Assembly (NCBI GenBank): GCA_949752735.1
Contig: OX457041.1
Coordinates: 30,710,400-30,774,399 of the forward strand
DNA from: Lumbricus terrestris
Lineage: Eukaryota; Annelida; Clitellata; Crassiclitellata; Lumbricidae
Length of the DNA: 64,000 nt
Reading direction: 5' to 3'
This document shows, in pieces, positions 26,101 to 35,082 of this stretch (positions are counted from its first letter, which is position 1; every line of letters begins with the position of its first letter). The notes under the pieces are model-generated. The model had not been told where the DNA came from and ran no database searches. It saw only the letters and a list, made by a program, of their open reading frames with translations. A program made the position numbers and the translations under genes.

Positions 26101-26699
26101 GATTTTTTAAAACTTTTTCTTGCGTCGCGTTTTTGAATCGTCAAAAAACGATGGGTGACCTCACTAAAAGTGGTGTAACTTTTGTTGTGTTCTGAATATT
26201 TTGATGAAATCTGACCATCATGTGTAAATATGAATTGTCTTTAAGACTGTAAAATTTCATTTCAAAATTTTTCCTTTTGGCCAAGATATTGGCAAAAAAC
26301 CTAGGGGGGTCTTTTTTTGGCGCACCCTGTATATACACACCATATAGTTTTCCTACAAAGATCATGTGTGCATAAAAAATTTATTATTCAGCTCCAGTCT
26401 GCCTTTTGATCTCCCTTTTACAGGTCTCTTGGATTTGGATTTCACCTGTCTAAGAGATTATTCACAAAGACTGTGATTTCACTCTTAAGCAAGCAATCAT
26501 CAAATATCAGCATGGTATGCCTACAATATGACAAAGAAGGCTCCAAATAATATCGTGACTGAAACAGGAAAAAGTTCAGAGCTTACACGAGACCAATCTA
26601 AACCAGATGAAGGCGGACCAAAACCAGAATCTGGGTACGGTAAACATGGCGCTGCAGTCACCGGTCGAGACTTTTTGAACGGCAACTCAGAACTTCGAC
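11571..26699 (-). CDS. GLD-2/TENT2-type cytoplasmic poly(A) polymerase
   Basis: Exons in transcript order: 26587-26699, 24974-25088, 23669-23754, 22712-22775, 22008-22074, 18697-18773, 17991-18119, 17530-17576, 15350-15483, 14561-14676, 11571-11710 (TAA at 11571-11573). All ten junctions agree in phase, giving about 360 residues. The nucleotidyltransferase core has GSSLNGFG and DMDLCLM (the two metal aspartates), then RAKVPILKF, ECDLNVNNSVGIRNTHLL (third acidic site) and NINDASQGTISSYSLSLMV. The PAP-associated part has LPAYLSENHNSLGELFYGF, and the C-terminal end has EEPFDLSNTARSVF. GLD-2 enzymes extend mRNA poly(A) tails in the cytoplasm and lack an RRM, relying on partners; none is encoded here. 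The N terminus is incomplete: exon 26587-26699 begins in mid-codon and no initiator exon was found. The low donor end of 23669-23754 could instead be at the ATG|GTTTCA site. The introns hold an LTR unit and several DNA transposons. Confidence 0.93.
12341..13232. mobile_element. Non-autonomous DNA element (outer of a nested pair)
   Basis: The left end AGGGGCCATCCGTATAATTA and, on the other strand, the right end AAGGGGCTGTCCATATGTTA are related inverted repeats, and both continue into TACTTAC. 'gcgtacgtac' and 'acccctt/accccc' blocks occur in mirrored order inside. The flanks acattcat and acaacagt are only weakly alike, so the target duplication is unsure. It carries the element at 12671-13133. 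Confidence 0.5.
12671..13133. mobile_element. 463-bp element with perfect 34-bp TIRs
   Basis: Bases 12671-12704 (beginning GTGTCCCGACATATG) and 13100-13133 are exact reverse complements over 34 bp. ATTT flanks each end (12667-12670 and 13134-13137). The interior has no transposase frame. Perfect TIRs point to a young insertion. It lies in the last intron of the GLD-2 gene. Confidence 0.8.
13478..14555. mobile_element. TA-flanked non-autonomous DNA transposon
   Basis: Ends TAGGGGATGGTGCGGCAAAA and (opposite strand) TAGGGGAGGGTGGGGCAAAA are inverted repeats ending in TA. The subterminal palindromic blocks 'ggtaagatgcccat', 'gggcatcttacccc' and 'aaaatgcccaggctatgggc' recur. A long (acat)n tract fills the centre. 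No transposase. The right end stops 5 bp inside the intron from the donor of GLD-2 exon 14561-14676. Confidence 0.75.
13918..14282. repeat. (acat)n microsatellite with higher-order unit
   Basis: Tetranucleotide array with catg and atat variants. The phrase 'acatactacagaaatacat' recurs near 13926, 13976 and 14036, so a 50-60 bp higher-order unit was copied three times. The Tyr/His/Ile/Cys-rich frames on both strands here are artefacts of the repeat. Confidence 0.9.
14919..15133 (-). repeat. Full-length tRNA-derived SINE with LINE-like tail
   Basis: Minus strand: the head starts GGTACGGTGGTGTAGTTGGT (A box) and continues to GGTTCGAATCC (B box) about 50 bp later. The body then ends in 'agcgcctccgagtagagagc' and 'ttgaaggggcgctataac'. 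That tail is close to the 3' terminus of LINE family A (28349-28385). A truncated copy is at 118-212. Confidence 0.8.
15655..15960 (-). mobile_element. L2/CR1-like LINE 3' fragment
   Basis: Reverse of the usual LINE tail: 'tatctatttagcgcctctcgc' opens the plus-strand reading, followed by a frame whose reverse translation has the WNEVPS-type block of LINE C termini. Diverged. It lies in the GLD-2 intron between 15484 and 17529. Confidence 0.6.
16698..17416. mobile_element. hAT-type MITE with 8-bp TSD ATTTTAAC
   Basis: The ends TAGGACTGTTGATTTAATCG and (opposite strand) TAGGGCTGTTGTTCGATTAA continue into arms rich in 'gcgattaa'. ATTTTAAC is duplicated exactly at 16690-16697 and 17417-17424. 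The interior has a 70-codon frame (16796-17008) that I do not recognise. Partial ends of the same family occur at 22570-22662 and twice in the 365-bp duplication at 49827-50556. Inside a GLD-2 intron. Confidence 0.88.
18390..18597 (+). mobile_element. LINE 3' fragment with (aatac)n tail
   Basis: It ends 'gaacgcctctgattggtgtg' then 'gagaggcgctttataaat' and (aatac)n. The same block, inverted, begins the LINE copy at 37085. It lies between GLD-2 exons 17991-18119 and 18697-18773. Confidence 0.7.
19427..21746 (+). mobile_element. 2.3-kb LTR-like unit (solo LTR or deleted element)
   Basis: It starts TGTAGCGACG and ends GGGCGTTACA, the TG...CA form with short inverted ends. TAAC flanks both sides (19423-19426 and 21747-21750), a 4-bp duplication usual for Gypsy-type elements. 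A TATAAAA at 20079-20085 and AATAAA at 20267-20272 sit where U3 and R would place them. G+C is visibly higher than the surrounding intron, suggesting recent arrival. No second copy of either end lies inside, so the whole stretch behaves as one LTR. No reverse transcriptase or integrase is present. It splits the GLD-2 intron 18774-22007, opposite in orientation to the gene. Confidence 0.7.
21051..21749 (+). CDS. Gag-like N-terminal ORF inside the LTR unit
   Basis: From ATG at 21051 (a frame also open from 21009) about 232 codons run to TAA at 21747-21749. After a Pro-rich start come three tandem copies of EAIQTNAR-STH, then VQSNV/VRDNV heptad-like units, a likely coiled coil, and a basic Arg-rich end. 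No CCHC knuckle or protease is seen. The last sense codon is the end of the LTR and the stop is supplied by the target duplication, so the frame would continue in a full element. Gag identity is inferred from position and coiled-coil character; I found no diagnostic motif. Confidence 0.45.
   Translation: MEESRPVTPAQPSRPPSSMEILLEAIQTNARSTHEAIQTNARSTHEAIQTNARDTQEAIALVELNVLTVQSNVSDAISSVQSNVREEISAVRDNVREALTEVVSRLERLEASPVPKPAVDLNPGYLTAITTADAPYHSTIGLEETLGARPKDFAHPGILRRSDRLASRPPISYRESGSRNNWPPFHLWDSNPEVTSSCPPSISRARPQQHAVPSGEDPEVATPGRPIGAGVT
22570..22662. mobile_element. Truncated hAT-family right end
   Basis: 'aaaattaatttattaaaaat' through 'cacgattaattaac' to 'cacagccctac' matches the right arm of the element at 16698-17416. 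No matching left end was found upstream. GLD-2 intron. Confidence 0.55.
23320..23510 (-). mobile_element. Possible LINE C-terminal fragment
   Basis: The minus-strand frame includes LPSLRVSILSKS and SLLKTFFLR, like the end of L2/CR1 proteins, followed by an 'agcgcta' tail. No clear WN motif remains, so the call is weak. Confidence 0.35.
23669..23754 (-). CDS. GLD-2 catalytic exon (G-S ... D-x-D)
   Basis: Follows a 'ctgtttttag' acceptor and encodes CGLFIVGSSLNGFGSSSSDM then DLCLMVSH. The GSS helix and the DMD pair are the nucleotide and metal-binding signature of the Pol-beta-like fold. Both aspartates are intact, so the enzyme is predicted to be active. Confidence 0.88.
24289..24650 (+). repeat. 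Dispersed repeat with duplicated 5' signature
   Basis: 'agctggggtacccgacgttg' occurs at 24300-24319 and again as 'agctggggtacccggcgtcc' at 24540-24559. Between and after are C-rich tracts, then 'agacagacacacacacag' and 'tctttatttatatag'. This architecture is a known dispersed-repeat style, but I cannot name the class. It lies in the GLD-2 intron before 24974. Confidence 0.5.
25358..26331. mobile_element. Mariner-like foldback element with three arms
   Basis: Outer ends TACAGGGTGCGCCCCAAAAA and (opposite strand) TACAGGGTGCGCCAAAAAAA are inverted repeats with TA flanks. The left arm (25358-25600) is inverted at 25870-26090 and again at 26100-26331, so the right side holds two tandem arm copies. 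The phrases 'tggtgtaacttttgtt' and 'gaatcgtcaaaaaacg' appear in both. The centre (25600-25870) has no transposase. Located in a GLD-2 intron. Confidence 0.8.
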
Positions 26700-27235
26700 C
26701 TGAATACAACCTGAAAAAGAAGATTCAACAAAGCTACATTTTTCAATTTGTACAAATGATGAAAGACGGATATCAGCAGTTGAAAAAAAGCACAGAACAG
26801 GGAAGAATGGAGACGTCAAACATTCGAACCTGCCCAGGGGCAGAGAACAACAAATTTACATGACTCATTGATCTTACTAAATGGAAAGCTCTAAAAAGAA
26901 GAGAAGAAGCAACAATGTTCAGATGTTGGATAGCTGCACTTTAACTGTGCAGCTGAGGAATATACTTGAAGAAAAGTTAAGTAAATAAGGACTACAACTG
27001 CAGTGACAGTTCAATGGCCTTCTGATAAGATTAGTGATCACACCAGCTCTCTCCTATTCAATCTTCAGGAAATAACTTGTGCACTCATATCATATCACCA
27101 CTGTGGAACAGTGAATAAATAGGCCTAAACAATGACTGTCATTATGAAATACGGCATACTGAACACGCATACATACAGCACATGATGATGTCTGGCCAAA
27201 AAGATCGTGCATTAAGCAAATGGATAAGCCTTACA

Positions 27236-27315
27236 GAGTGTGCTAGAACGTGGAGAGGCTGTGTCGCCCGATGCGCTACCAGCGCGAGGAAGGACTAAGT
27301 GCTAAGTAAGTGAGT
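27236..27315 (+). mobile_element. Tiny non-LTR retrotransposon 3' end
   Basis: The frame ARTWRGCVARCATSARKD-stop matches the terminal block (RERWRSLVA-type) of LINEs such as the one at 61049-62075, then 'aagtaagtgag'. Extreme 5' truncation. Confidence 0.55.
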
Positions 27316-28207
27316 GTGCTAGTGTGATTAATTAAGCCAACTTCCCATACTTTCAATGTAGCAATACACCACAGTTCTTTGTTCGGTGTGTCAACCTCAC
27401 AGCATGTTCTTAGCTTTCAGGGACATGAAGTGACTATGTGCTATGCAGAATTATAGGTAAACAGGTAGCAGATAAATGTGTCGACAATGTAATACAAAAC
27501 ACCGTACATAAAATGAAGAAGATCAATTGGCTAAAATTTAGATTCATAAATAAAGCAGATTGGTGGCCGCATGGACTGTTTCAATTGAATTGTTTATTGC
27601 ATAGACTTTGCTAAAACCTTAGGTAAAATGTTCGACCGTTTAAACCACACTGGTGACTATATATTAATTCATGTTTATTCCATTTAAGCTCATGATCAGT
27701 AATTAAAACACCTAAAATTTGATTTTATTACACAAGGGAGTCACACAGCATTTACTAATAATTATGTTGAACTCCGTATCAGGAATCACAGAATTACCAA
27801 AACGCTAAGAATTAGCCTCCTCACCTAAGTTCAAAGAAATACCAATGCCTTAACCAACTTAAATCATCGTTCAGAGTGTCAGTCAACCCCAGTCAACTAT
27901 GTCCAGTGGCAAAACGTTGTGATGTCAGCAAACACGATAACTTTCAAGACTGCCGCAGACATTTTATTACAACATAAACAGCAATTTTATGAAAGTGACA
28001 GTTTTACCTTTTACTCATTCTTCTTCCATAAGTCGCTTAGAGGCAAACTCCAGATAAACAGATCGTCTACAATTTTAACAAAACACAAATACACAAATAA
28101 GGATCAGATTACACTTATATGTGAGCTTCTCCAGCAAAACCTCAGCAATCTTCAGCTATGAAATTTTATGTGATAAGAGTAAAATGTGCTAGTACATTTT
28201 ATTCAAC

Positions 28208-28402
28208 AGAGGTGTTCGTTCTCTGTGGTTGGTCCAACGACCTGGAATGGACTTTCCTTGACTAAGCGACACCTCCTAAGCTGTTCTCAATTTCACAAAT
28301 TGTTGAAGACTGGTTTTTTTTGCTTGACCTCGGCCGTGAGCGCCTCTGAGTAGGTACCTTGAAGGGGCGTTATATAAATTATGATTGATTGATCGATTGA
28401 TT
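28208..28402 (+). mobile_element. LINE family A 3' end
   Basis: Same sequence as the end of 8590-9006: 'gtggttggtccaacgacctg', 'ctcaatttcacaaattgttg', 'gagcgcctctgagtag', 'ggcgttatataaatt' and (attg)n. Confidence 0.85.
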
Positions 28403-28779
28403 GAGTTCAACTGTTTATGTGATTAACAGTTAGTATGCAAAATATGACTTGACAGTATATTTACATCTGCTGGATATAGACTGCCAATGCCATGGTTGAC
28501 AAATATCTAACTAAAACAGTGTTAATTTAGTTTCAGCTGACATTTTCATTTTTTATTTTGTTTAGCTCTCCAGTTTACTTTTACCTATAGTTTTCAAATC
28601 TGTTCTGTTTCCGTTTTTAAAACTTTCCACTTTTAATTGATTTCTGTTAACATTCAACAGAGGAAATTAAATGTCATTTTTTATGAATGACAATTGATTT
28701 GATTAGCAAGAAGATAAGATTGGATTAAATTCATGCTTTCATGCTGCTGAGCTGCAGTAGTTTGAAGCAGTCTCACTAA

Positions 28780-29470
28780 CTTACTTTTGCACCTCAACTC
28801 AATCACCTCAGTCTCTCCTGCTTTTATCAACTGCACAAGCCTTGCACTGTCGCTCGCTCTCTGTATCTCAACTGGCGCTGCAACTACACTTGTTCATTCT
28901 TTTGTCACAGCTCGCCTCAACTATTGCCTATCCATTTATTCTGGCTTACCACTGTCGGTCTGCTAGCCTCCCTTGACTGTATTCTACACTCTGCAGTGTG
29001 CCTTATTGGTGAAATACCAAAATTCAGTCACATTTTAAATTACATGCTGGAAGTTCTGCGCTGGCTCCATGGGTGGAGACTTAGGGGGGACAGTCCCCCC
29101 ACCACAATGGATGTGGTGGGGGGACGACCATGCATTTGTCTCCCCTCAACCATTAAGTGTTAGGACATGTACACACTTCAAGAACACACTAGCGAGGTTA
29201 TAAAAAAGGTCATCAACTTTTTTGACAGAAAAAAATTTGTTTTTCCTCAACAATTCGACCAGATGACTAAAAAAAGGTCGTCAGAAATTTTTGCCGGCAA
29301 AAAGATGTAAAATTTCGTCGACGACTCAGCCATTCGTCCACCCAAAATCATATGTACTTCCTTCGACCAAGTCTCCGCCCATGGCTGGCTCCCTGTCTGT
29401 TTGTTAGTGAACAAGAGACAGAGACTGGAGAGGAAGCCTGAATAGCTTGCACTGATGTTTGGAAGCAAGA
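28780..29470 (+). mobile_element. LINE reverse-transcriptase fragment split by a hAT MITE
   Basis: The plus frame reads LVHSFVTARLNYCLSIYSGL, then (shifted) LIGEIPKFSH and YMLEVLRWL, the late RT region of L2/CR1-type LINEs. At the RWLP codons the MITE at 29068-29383 interrupts. The frame resumes after the repeated GCTGGCTC at 29384. A sister fragment is at 54265-54420. Right limit uncertain. Confidence 0.75.
29068..29383. mobile_element. hAT-type MITE, CATGGGYGGAG family, TSD GCTGGCTC
   Basis: Ends CATGGGTGGAGACTTAG and (opposite strand) CATGGGCGGAGACTTGG; exact 8-bp repeat GCTGGCTC at 29060-29067 and 29384-29391. It carries 'gactaaaaaaaggtcgtca', shared with the copies at 37599-37833 and 59522-59803. 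It sits inside a LINE RT fragment. Confidence 0.88.
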
Positions 29471-30096
29471 ATTTGACAAATTTTATCCTCACAGTCAGCA
29501 GAGCTGCTGACTCTATCTTTTAAGACACATCTCCTTTTTTTGTTATGTAGTATAACCCTCCCCTCCCGAGCCCTCGTAAACCTTTACCCCAACCCATTCT
29601 ATCCACGGCTGAAAGTGAGCCGGGTTTGTTGGGATCTGCGACCAGCATTGATTTTCGTGACCTGCTGGTGCCGGGTTGCGTGTTGAACAATTTTTGGCAA
29701 AAAAAGATACCAAAAATAGGTAAAAATGGAGTGATTTTGGAATTTTTTTGGCAAATGACTAAAAACAGGTCGTCAGAAATATTTTCGGCTGAAAGACGTC
29801 GACTCATAATTATGCCAAAGTCAGACCCGGCAACTTTTCCAAACCACTTTCAGCCCTGATTCTATCACTCATCTATCATCTGCCTCTGGCTCCTCTATCA
29901 GTCATCAGGCCATCAGCTCGAAGTTTAAGTCCCACTATTTGACGAAATTTTACATCCACATCGTTCGTCTTCCGATTCGGGGCGTATTTGCAGTATCGAG
30001 GACCGTGTGTCGATTAGGGGGCGAAACTGCAGTATCGGGGACCGAAGCATACACAAGATCTTAGTATAGTATATAGTATCTAATGACGACACTAAC

Positions 30097-30255
30097 CCTA
30101 ACCGACCCTCACGACGCTTAACCTGATCATAACCGACCCTCACGACGCATAACCTGACCCTAACAGACCCTCACGACGCATAACCTGATCATAACCGACC
30201 CTCACGACGCATAACCTGACCCTAACAGACCCTCACGACGCATAACCTGACCCTA
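30097..30255. repeat. 31-bp satellite in dimer arrangement
   Basis: 'gaccctcacgacgc' recurs at 30104, 30135, 30166, 30197 and 30228, exactly 31 bp apart. The unit start alternates between 'gatcataaccgacc' and 'gaccctaacagacc', so the basic copied block is a 62-bp dimer. Units in the reverse direction lie at about 30260-30320. Confidence 0.85.
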
Positions 30256-30333
30256 ATCCACGTTAGTTGACGTGAGGGTCGGTTAGGGTCAGGTTAAGAG
30301 TCGTAAGGGTCGGTTAGGATTAGTGTTGTCATT

Positions 30334-30794
30334 TATGGCTGCCAACCGTCCCGAATTCGCCGGGACAGTCCCGGAATCGGCCCTGTGCGTCCCGTGTCCC
30401 GGATTGACCTCAGATTGTCCCGGAATTTGTGGTAGAGATGCACTTGACAAAATGTTGTTATTTTACACAATAAACTCGGCAAGTTGTGATGATTTTACGT
30501 TCTGCGCTCTATTAGACTTAACGTTGTTGGCTGAACATCGAATGTTGGACAGCGCTGGGTTCAAGTTTTTAAAACTTTACAAGCTACTGACACTCGGCAG
30601 CATAATTTTATTGTGTCCTATGTACTGTTAGTCCGTTCTAATGACGTGCTAATTTCCACGACTTTGTGCTTATGCAATATATGTGGAGATGCAGTGTAAA
30701 TTGGTATAGGCCTATTACAAATGTCATAATTATAGGCTATACTATAGTGACTGCGAGTGTCCCGGAATGGCAATATCAAAAGTTGGCAGCCCTA
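30334..30794. mobile_element. hAT-type MITE with TSD TTGTCATT
   Basis: Ends TATGGCTGCCAAC and (opposite strand) TAGGGCTGCCAAC; TTGTCATT is exact at 30326-30333 and 30795-30802. Subterminal 'gtcccgg' repeats ('gacagtcccggaat', 'gtcccggattg', 'tgtcccggaat') could be transposase sites. Inserted into the right arm of the palindromic element. Confidence 0.85.
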
Positions 30795-31263
30795 TTGTCA
30801 TTAGATAATATCCAAATATATTGCATATGCTTCGGTCCCTTATACTGCAATTGCGCCCGATTGGGCATCTGGTGCTCATCCTTTGAATTCTTAGAACTTA
30901 CTATTACGACTATAGCTTTGAAAGTCAGTGCCTGTCGTAAGCGATAATAGAGATTTCGATAAAACTAGATTACTATATCGTTTTATCATTTTATTTAAAT
31001 CTCACGCACAATTCAGCACAAAAATTATAAACCGTCATACCTGAACCTACAACAACTGAGTTTATAAACGCAACTGAAACCAAAAATAACACAACAGTAT
31101 AATAATTCTTGTCAAGTAAACAAAACGCACGCTGCTTGGCCAATCAATAGACTTGTTGACGTCACGTCATTGGCTATTTTGCTGTTTAACAACTTTGTGT
31201 CATAACGAATAATTATTTTTATTTTTATTAGCATCTTCCTCTACCTAAGTAGCTAGATTTGAC

Positions 31264-31345
31264 TGGTTAGGATGGGTTAGTGCAATGGATAACACTGTGG
31301 CTTCAAGTGTTAACGATACGCAGTTCGAATCCCGTAGAGACGGTA
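31264..31345 (+). repeat. tRNA-like SINE head
   Basis: 'ggttagtgcaatggataac' (A-box-like) and 'gttcgaatccc' (B box) sit at tRNA spacing. Acceptor and T stems do not pair canonically, so this is a SINE head or tRNA pseudogene, not a working tRNA gene. Confidence 0.5.
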
Positions 31346-31647
31346 GGGTTCTCTGGATCTTGCCTTCATTCCCTAGGTGGCAGCTAAAGTACATAGAGCT
31401 CGCGCCTTGTCTGGCTGCAACTTTGTGATTTATGTGTTCTGTGATTTGCTTTCTTGTTAATTGTTTCAATTGCATAACTTGTTCGTACTTTAGTAAGTTA
31501 ATAATGATAACTATCGTGGTATCACCAAAGTATAAATAACAATATTATTTATACTGTGGTATCACCATAAATTCAAACTTATCTAAACTTTTCAACATGT
31601 GTCTGCTTGAGCACTATGACAGCTATTTTTGCACTTCTGATTTGCAG

Positions 31648-31906
31648 TTTTGATTCAAAAAACGGTTGGGATGTTCGCATACAATCCTTGCAGTTAGAGC
31701 ATTTGTTCACTACTTTACAAGACATGGGCCATTGCTATCTAGATATTGACAGAAGGCAATGCATGGGTCCACTGGAGATTGAACTTATTAAGATGGGTGG
31801 GCCTATTATAACAGTGACTGCATGGAGGCCGGGAAAGACATACAGAATGAACGATCAGAGCATGACCTGGGTAGCTGGATTCTCAATTGATATCGAAGCT
31901 ATTTAG
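31648..31906 (+). CDS. Candidate terminal exon, unknown protein
   Basis: After a 'ctgatttgcag' acceptor, 85 open codons end at TAG (31904-31906): FDSKNGWDVRIQSL, DIDRRQCMGPLEIELIKMGG, WRPGKTYRMNDQSMTW. The composition looks protein-like and lacks repeats. I do not recognise the family and found no matching upstream exon on the plus strand. It may be a chance ORF. Confidence 0.25.
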
Positions 31907-32008
31907 GCTGGAAATAACTGCAACCACCTGTAACTTGTATGTTAGTACTAGGACTTTGAAGCAATTGGGATGCAACACTCTGAAATCTTAACTACAATGT
32001 ACGACTAT

Positions 32009-32262
32009 CAGTGGGGTAGCAAGGAATTTATGATGTGGGGGGTTTGGGGGTTTTATGGCCTGGCCAGATGCCCTTCCTGACACCAACCCAACAGTATTAC
32101 AGTAAATAAAAAAGGAAAAGAGAATAAAGTATGAAAAACAATTGTTGCTACAAATAATTGTTTTGTTTTTCCTTATTTAGGTGAATAAATAACCTTTAAA
32201 AACTTTTTCCCTAAGCCAATGGGGGGGGTTTAACAACCGAAGCCCCCTTGTCTACGCCACTG
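32009..32262. mobile_element. hAT-type MITE, CAGTGGGGTAG ends
   Basis: CAGTGGGGTAGCAAGG and (opposite strand) CAGTGGCGTAGACAAGG form TIRs. The 8-bp flanks ACGACTAT and ATGACTTT match at 6 of 8, suggesting an aged duplication. 254 bp, no transposase. Confidence 0.7.
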
Positions 32263-33090
32263 ATGACTTTCAGCATTGAAGAAATGAGCAATTTTATTGA
32301 GATGACAGCCTAAAATCCTACCATTACAGTGTGGAAATTCAAAAAAATTTAAACAATGGGGAAGGGACATTTATTGAAGTCTTAGGCCATGTTTTTCAGC
32401 AATGAAATTATGAGAAATTTCGCTAACATGACAGCCTAAAATTGCAGTGTTAAAATTTTTAAAAATTCAAAATTGAGGAGGGGCACATTCTCCTCCCCAA
32501 ACCCTTCCCCTGCTCAGTGCTTCATGCCTCAGCGATCGTCCTTCAGCCACCTGTTCGTCCCCCCCCAAACCTCTGGACCAAGTCTCCATCTATGCCTACC
32601 AGGAAAGATAATCTGACACCTAGACTAATCTTTCAGCGCATGTCAAGAACGCACAATCTCTGGAAGAAATTAAATCAAAGCTCAAGACATAATTACATCT
32701 GTCTAAACAATCGAATGACTTCCATTAACATTGAACTATGGCATTGTTGTTGTCATCATCATCCTCCTCATCCTCCTCCTCATCATCCTCATCATCGTCA
32801 TCATCATCATCATCATATGCCTGCTTCATTGAATGTCTGCTTTCAGCTGCATTTTGTGATTCTCGCACCAACAATCACCAAACTGTTTCAATTTCTGTAA
32901 AAATTTTGAGAATTGTTTGTAATTTGTTTTATCAAAATGAATATAATTATGCTTTGTAGAATATATTCCATACAACAAACACAACTGCTACAAATGAATG
33001 CATAAAAACAATGCAATTAATACCAGCATCAGATGGTAGTCATTTTTATTCATATAATTGTAATAATTATCCAGGATTGTATTTTTATAA

Positions 33091-33345
33091 CACTAGTCTA
33101 GTGGTTAGCGTGATGGACTGTTAGGTAAGAGGTCAGAGGTTCAAATCCTTCCAGGCCTGAAACTTGTGTTGAGACTTCTACTCTGCCTGCAGCCCTGCAC
33201 CCATTGCCAAATCAGCGATGATGAGTACGTACACTGTCAGTGGGAAGATGAGAAGACGAGGGTGAGGACTGCCCACCCATGGCCCTCATATATGCCGAGG
33301 CTAAGAACATGACGTCGCTAACACTTCTTACCCATGATGACCTCA
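33091..33345 (+). repeat. tRNA-derived SINE
   Basis: 'gtctagtggttagcgtgatg' and 'ggttcaaatcc' (33138-33148) are A and B boxes. A 200-bp unrelated body follows. Related to the minus-strand copy at 10441-10632. Confidence 0.6.
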
Positions 33346-33430
33346 TGGCTCATAGGATCTTCTTCGCTTCTTCATAACCAAAACAAATCAAGAGACAAAC
33401 ATTAAATTAGCTGCTTGCTTTCAGTTTAGC

Positions 33431-33555
33431 TTTTTGCACTGTTATTGTTATTACCCATGTTATTGTTATTATCCATGTTATTGTTATTACCCATGTTATT
33501 GTTATTATCCATGTTATTGTTATTACTCATGTTATTGTTATTACCAATGTTCTGT
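33431..33555. repeat. 18-bp minisatellite
   Basis: About seven units of 'gttattgttattacccat' with acc/atc alternation. The Asn/Met/Gly frame on the minus strand is a repeat artefact. Confidence 0.85.
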
Positions 33556-33927
33556 GTGTATTTATCTGATGAGAAATAGTTGATTCTATTATTGACCCTC
33601 GGCAATTGTGAGAGAATGACATGCTCAACGTGTGTAAGGATGCACCAGGCTTTCACACGCCACCTGACAAATAAGTTCTCAAAGTACCAGTTGGCTATCA
33701 TGGTTCATGGCACACTATCTGCACCCTGAATCAGCATAGTATCCCTTCTGGGAAAGAGTCTCTTGCTGTCTGCTTCTCTCTATGCCTACTCAATTCCTCC
33801 CTCGTTTTCCTCTCTCATATTCACAAAATAGCTCATATTCCCTTCCAACTCCATATCCATCCTCACGTAAAACTCAAAATTATGTCGGTACATTTGGCAC
33901 ACAGTTCTAAAATGATATTGTAAAAGG

Positions 33928-35082
33928 CAGTGGCGGATTTAGCACGAGCCCAAGGGGTCTGGTCGCCCCCCCGTGCCCTTGTTGGGTCAAAAATGGCACC
34001 CCTCGGCCCGTACTTATTACTTAAACCTAAAGTGTCCTTCATGGAAACTAAATTCTCATACTTTTACCAGTTAATTATATTTAAGTTAATTAATTAATTA
34101 CACTTTTATCAGTTAATTATACTTTTTTTTCCTGACTTTACGCAATCACACCATTAATTTAACACTCATTGAAGAATTAGGCCTACTTATTTTTATTTAT
34201 TTCTATGGCCCATTGCATATATGAAAAAATTTAACTTGCCATTATACAAATTTATATTACCGGTAAATAAATGATTTTGTTAAAACTGGATATCGTAAAC
34301 GACCCTGACCTACCGTCTGCTTGTTGTTCTTGGCAGTTCCTTGTCATGTGTTGATTTTCTGCAGAGGTTTGTTGAATATTTTAATTCTTTCAACAATCTA
34401 AGTTTGACATCTGATTTATATAATTGAAAGGTAATCGCTACTCGGAGATTAAGTAATTTTGTGGGAATTTAACTTGGAAATTTGGGATTAGAATGACTAA
34501 ATCTGAGTAGACCAGACTAATAATTAGTAATTAACAAAAGCCTAATTATTAATAATTAATCATACTTAATTTATTGTTAATTAAGAATAAGTAATGGGCA
34601 ATGACGAATAGACTAGAGTTGCTTAGTTTCTTTATTATCAAATACTAATAGAAAAGAAGTTTCAGTAAATTGAAGATTATCAAAAGTTATTTGCGATCGA
34701 CAATGACAAACGAACGTCTATCTGGCTTGGCATTAATTTCAATTGAACGTGGTCTTGCTGAGAACATCATCTTCAATCGACTATGAATCGTTTTGCTTCG
34801 ACGAAATCACGCAGAAAGCAATTTATATAAACTAACAAGTTTCTGCGTAAAGCTTGGATCAATATCCAATAAATAACATTAATAAATTTGTTATACATAC
34901 ACATCAAGTAAGTAGAGAAGTTCACAAGTTTGAAAAAGTTTCTGTTTAGATTCTTGATTCTGTTTGATGTATTCGGCTAAATCGGATGAATTATAATTAA
35001 TTTATTGTATTTATGTAAGTACAGGCATCCTCTTGAAATTCTCCTCGCCACCCCCATGCAATAAAACCTAAATCCGCCACTG
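33928..35082. mobile_element. 1.16-kb non-autonomous hAT element, TSD GTAAAAGG
   Basis: The ends CAGTGGCGGATTTAG are perfect inverted repeats of each other over 15 bp. GTAAAAGG is exact at 33920-33927 and 35083-35090. The interior is AT-rich with short 'ttaattaattaa' stretches and no transposase frame. Confidence 0.9.

Larger units (their letters stand above)
30016..30858. mobile_element. Palindromic element with internal 31-bp satellite
   Basis: The left arm from 30016 ('gggggcgaaactgcagtatc', 'gggaccgaagcat', 'tctaatgacgacactaa') is repeated inverted at about 30800-30858 and 30315-30333, the two parts separated by the hAT at 30334-30794. Arms are about 85-100 bp. Between them are satellite units in both orientations. 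An extra arm-like copy lies just outside at 29980-30010. The exact ends and class are unknown. Confidence 0.6.

Noticed and set aside
26528..26863. 111-codon plus-strand open frame
   Set aside because: It is antisense to GLD-2 exon 26587-26699, which has phase and splice support; treated as a shadow.
30085..30330. Telomere-like 'ccctaacc' repeats
   Set aside because: The period is 31 bp, not 6, and only one 'ccctaacc' word falls in each unit; it is an interstitial satellite within a TE-like palindrome.
31264..31345. Functional tRNA gene
   Set aside because: A and B boxes are present, but the acceptor and T stems do not pair; better read as a SINE head.
32738..32959. Poly-Ser frame starting with ATG
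   Set aside because: (tcatcc)n-type simple repeat without splice or homology support.
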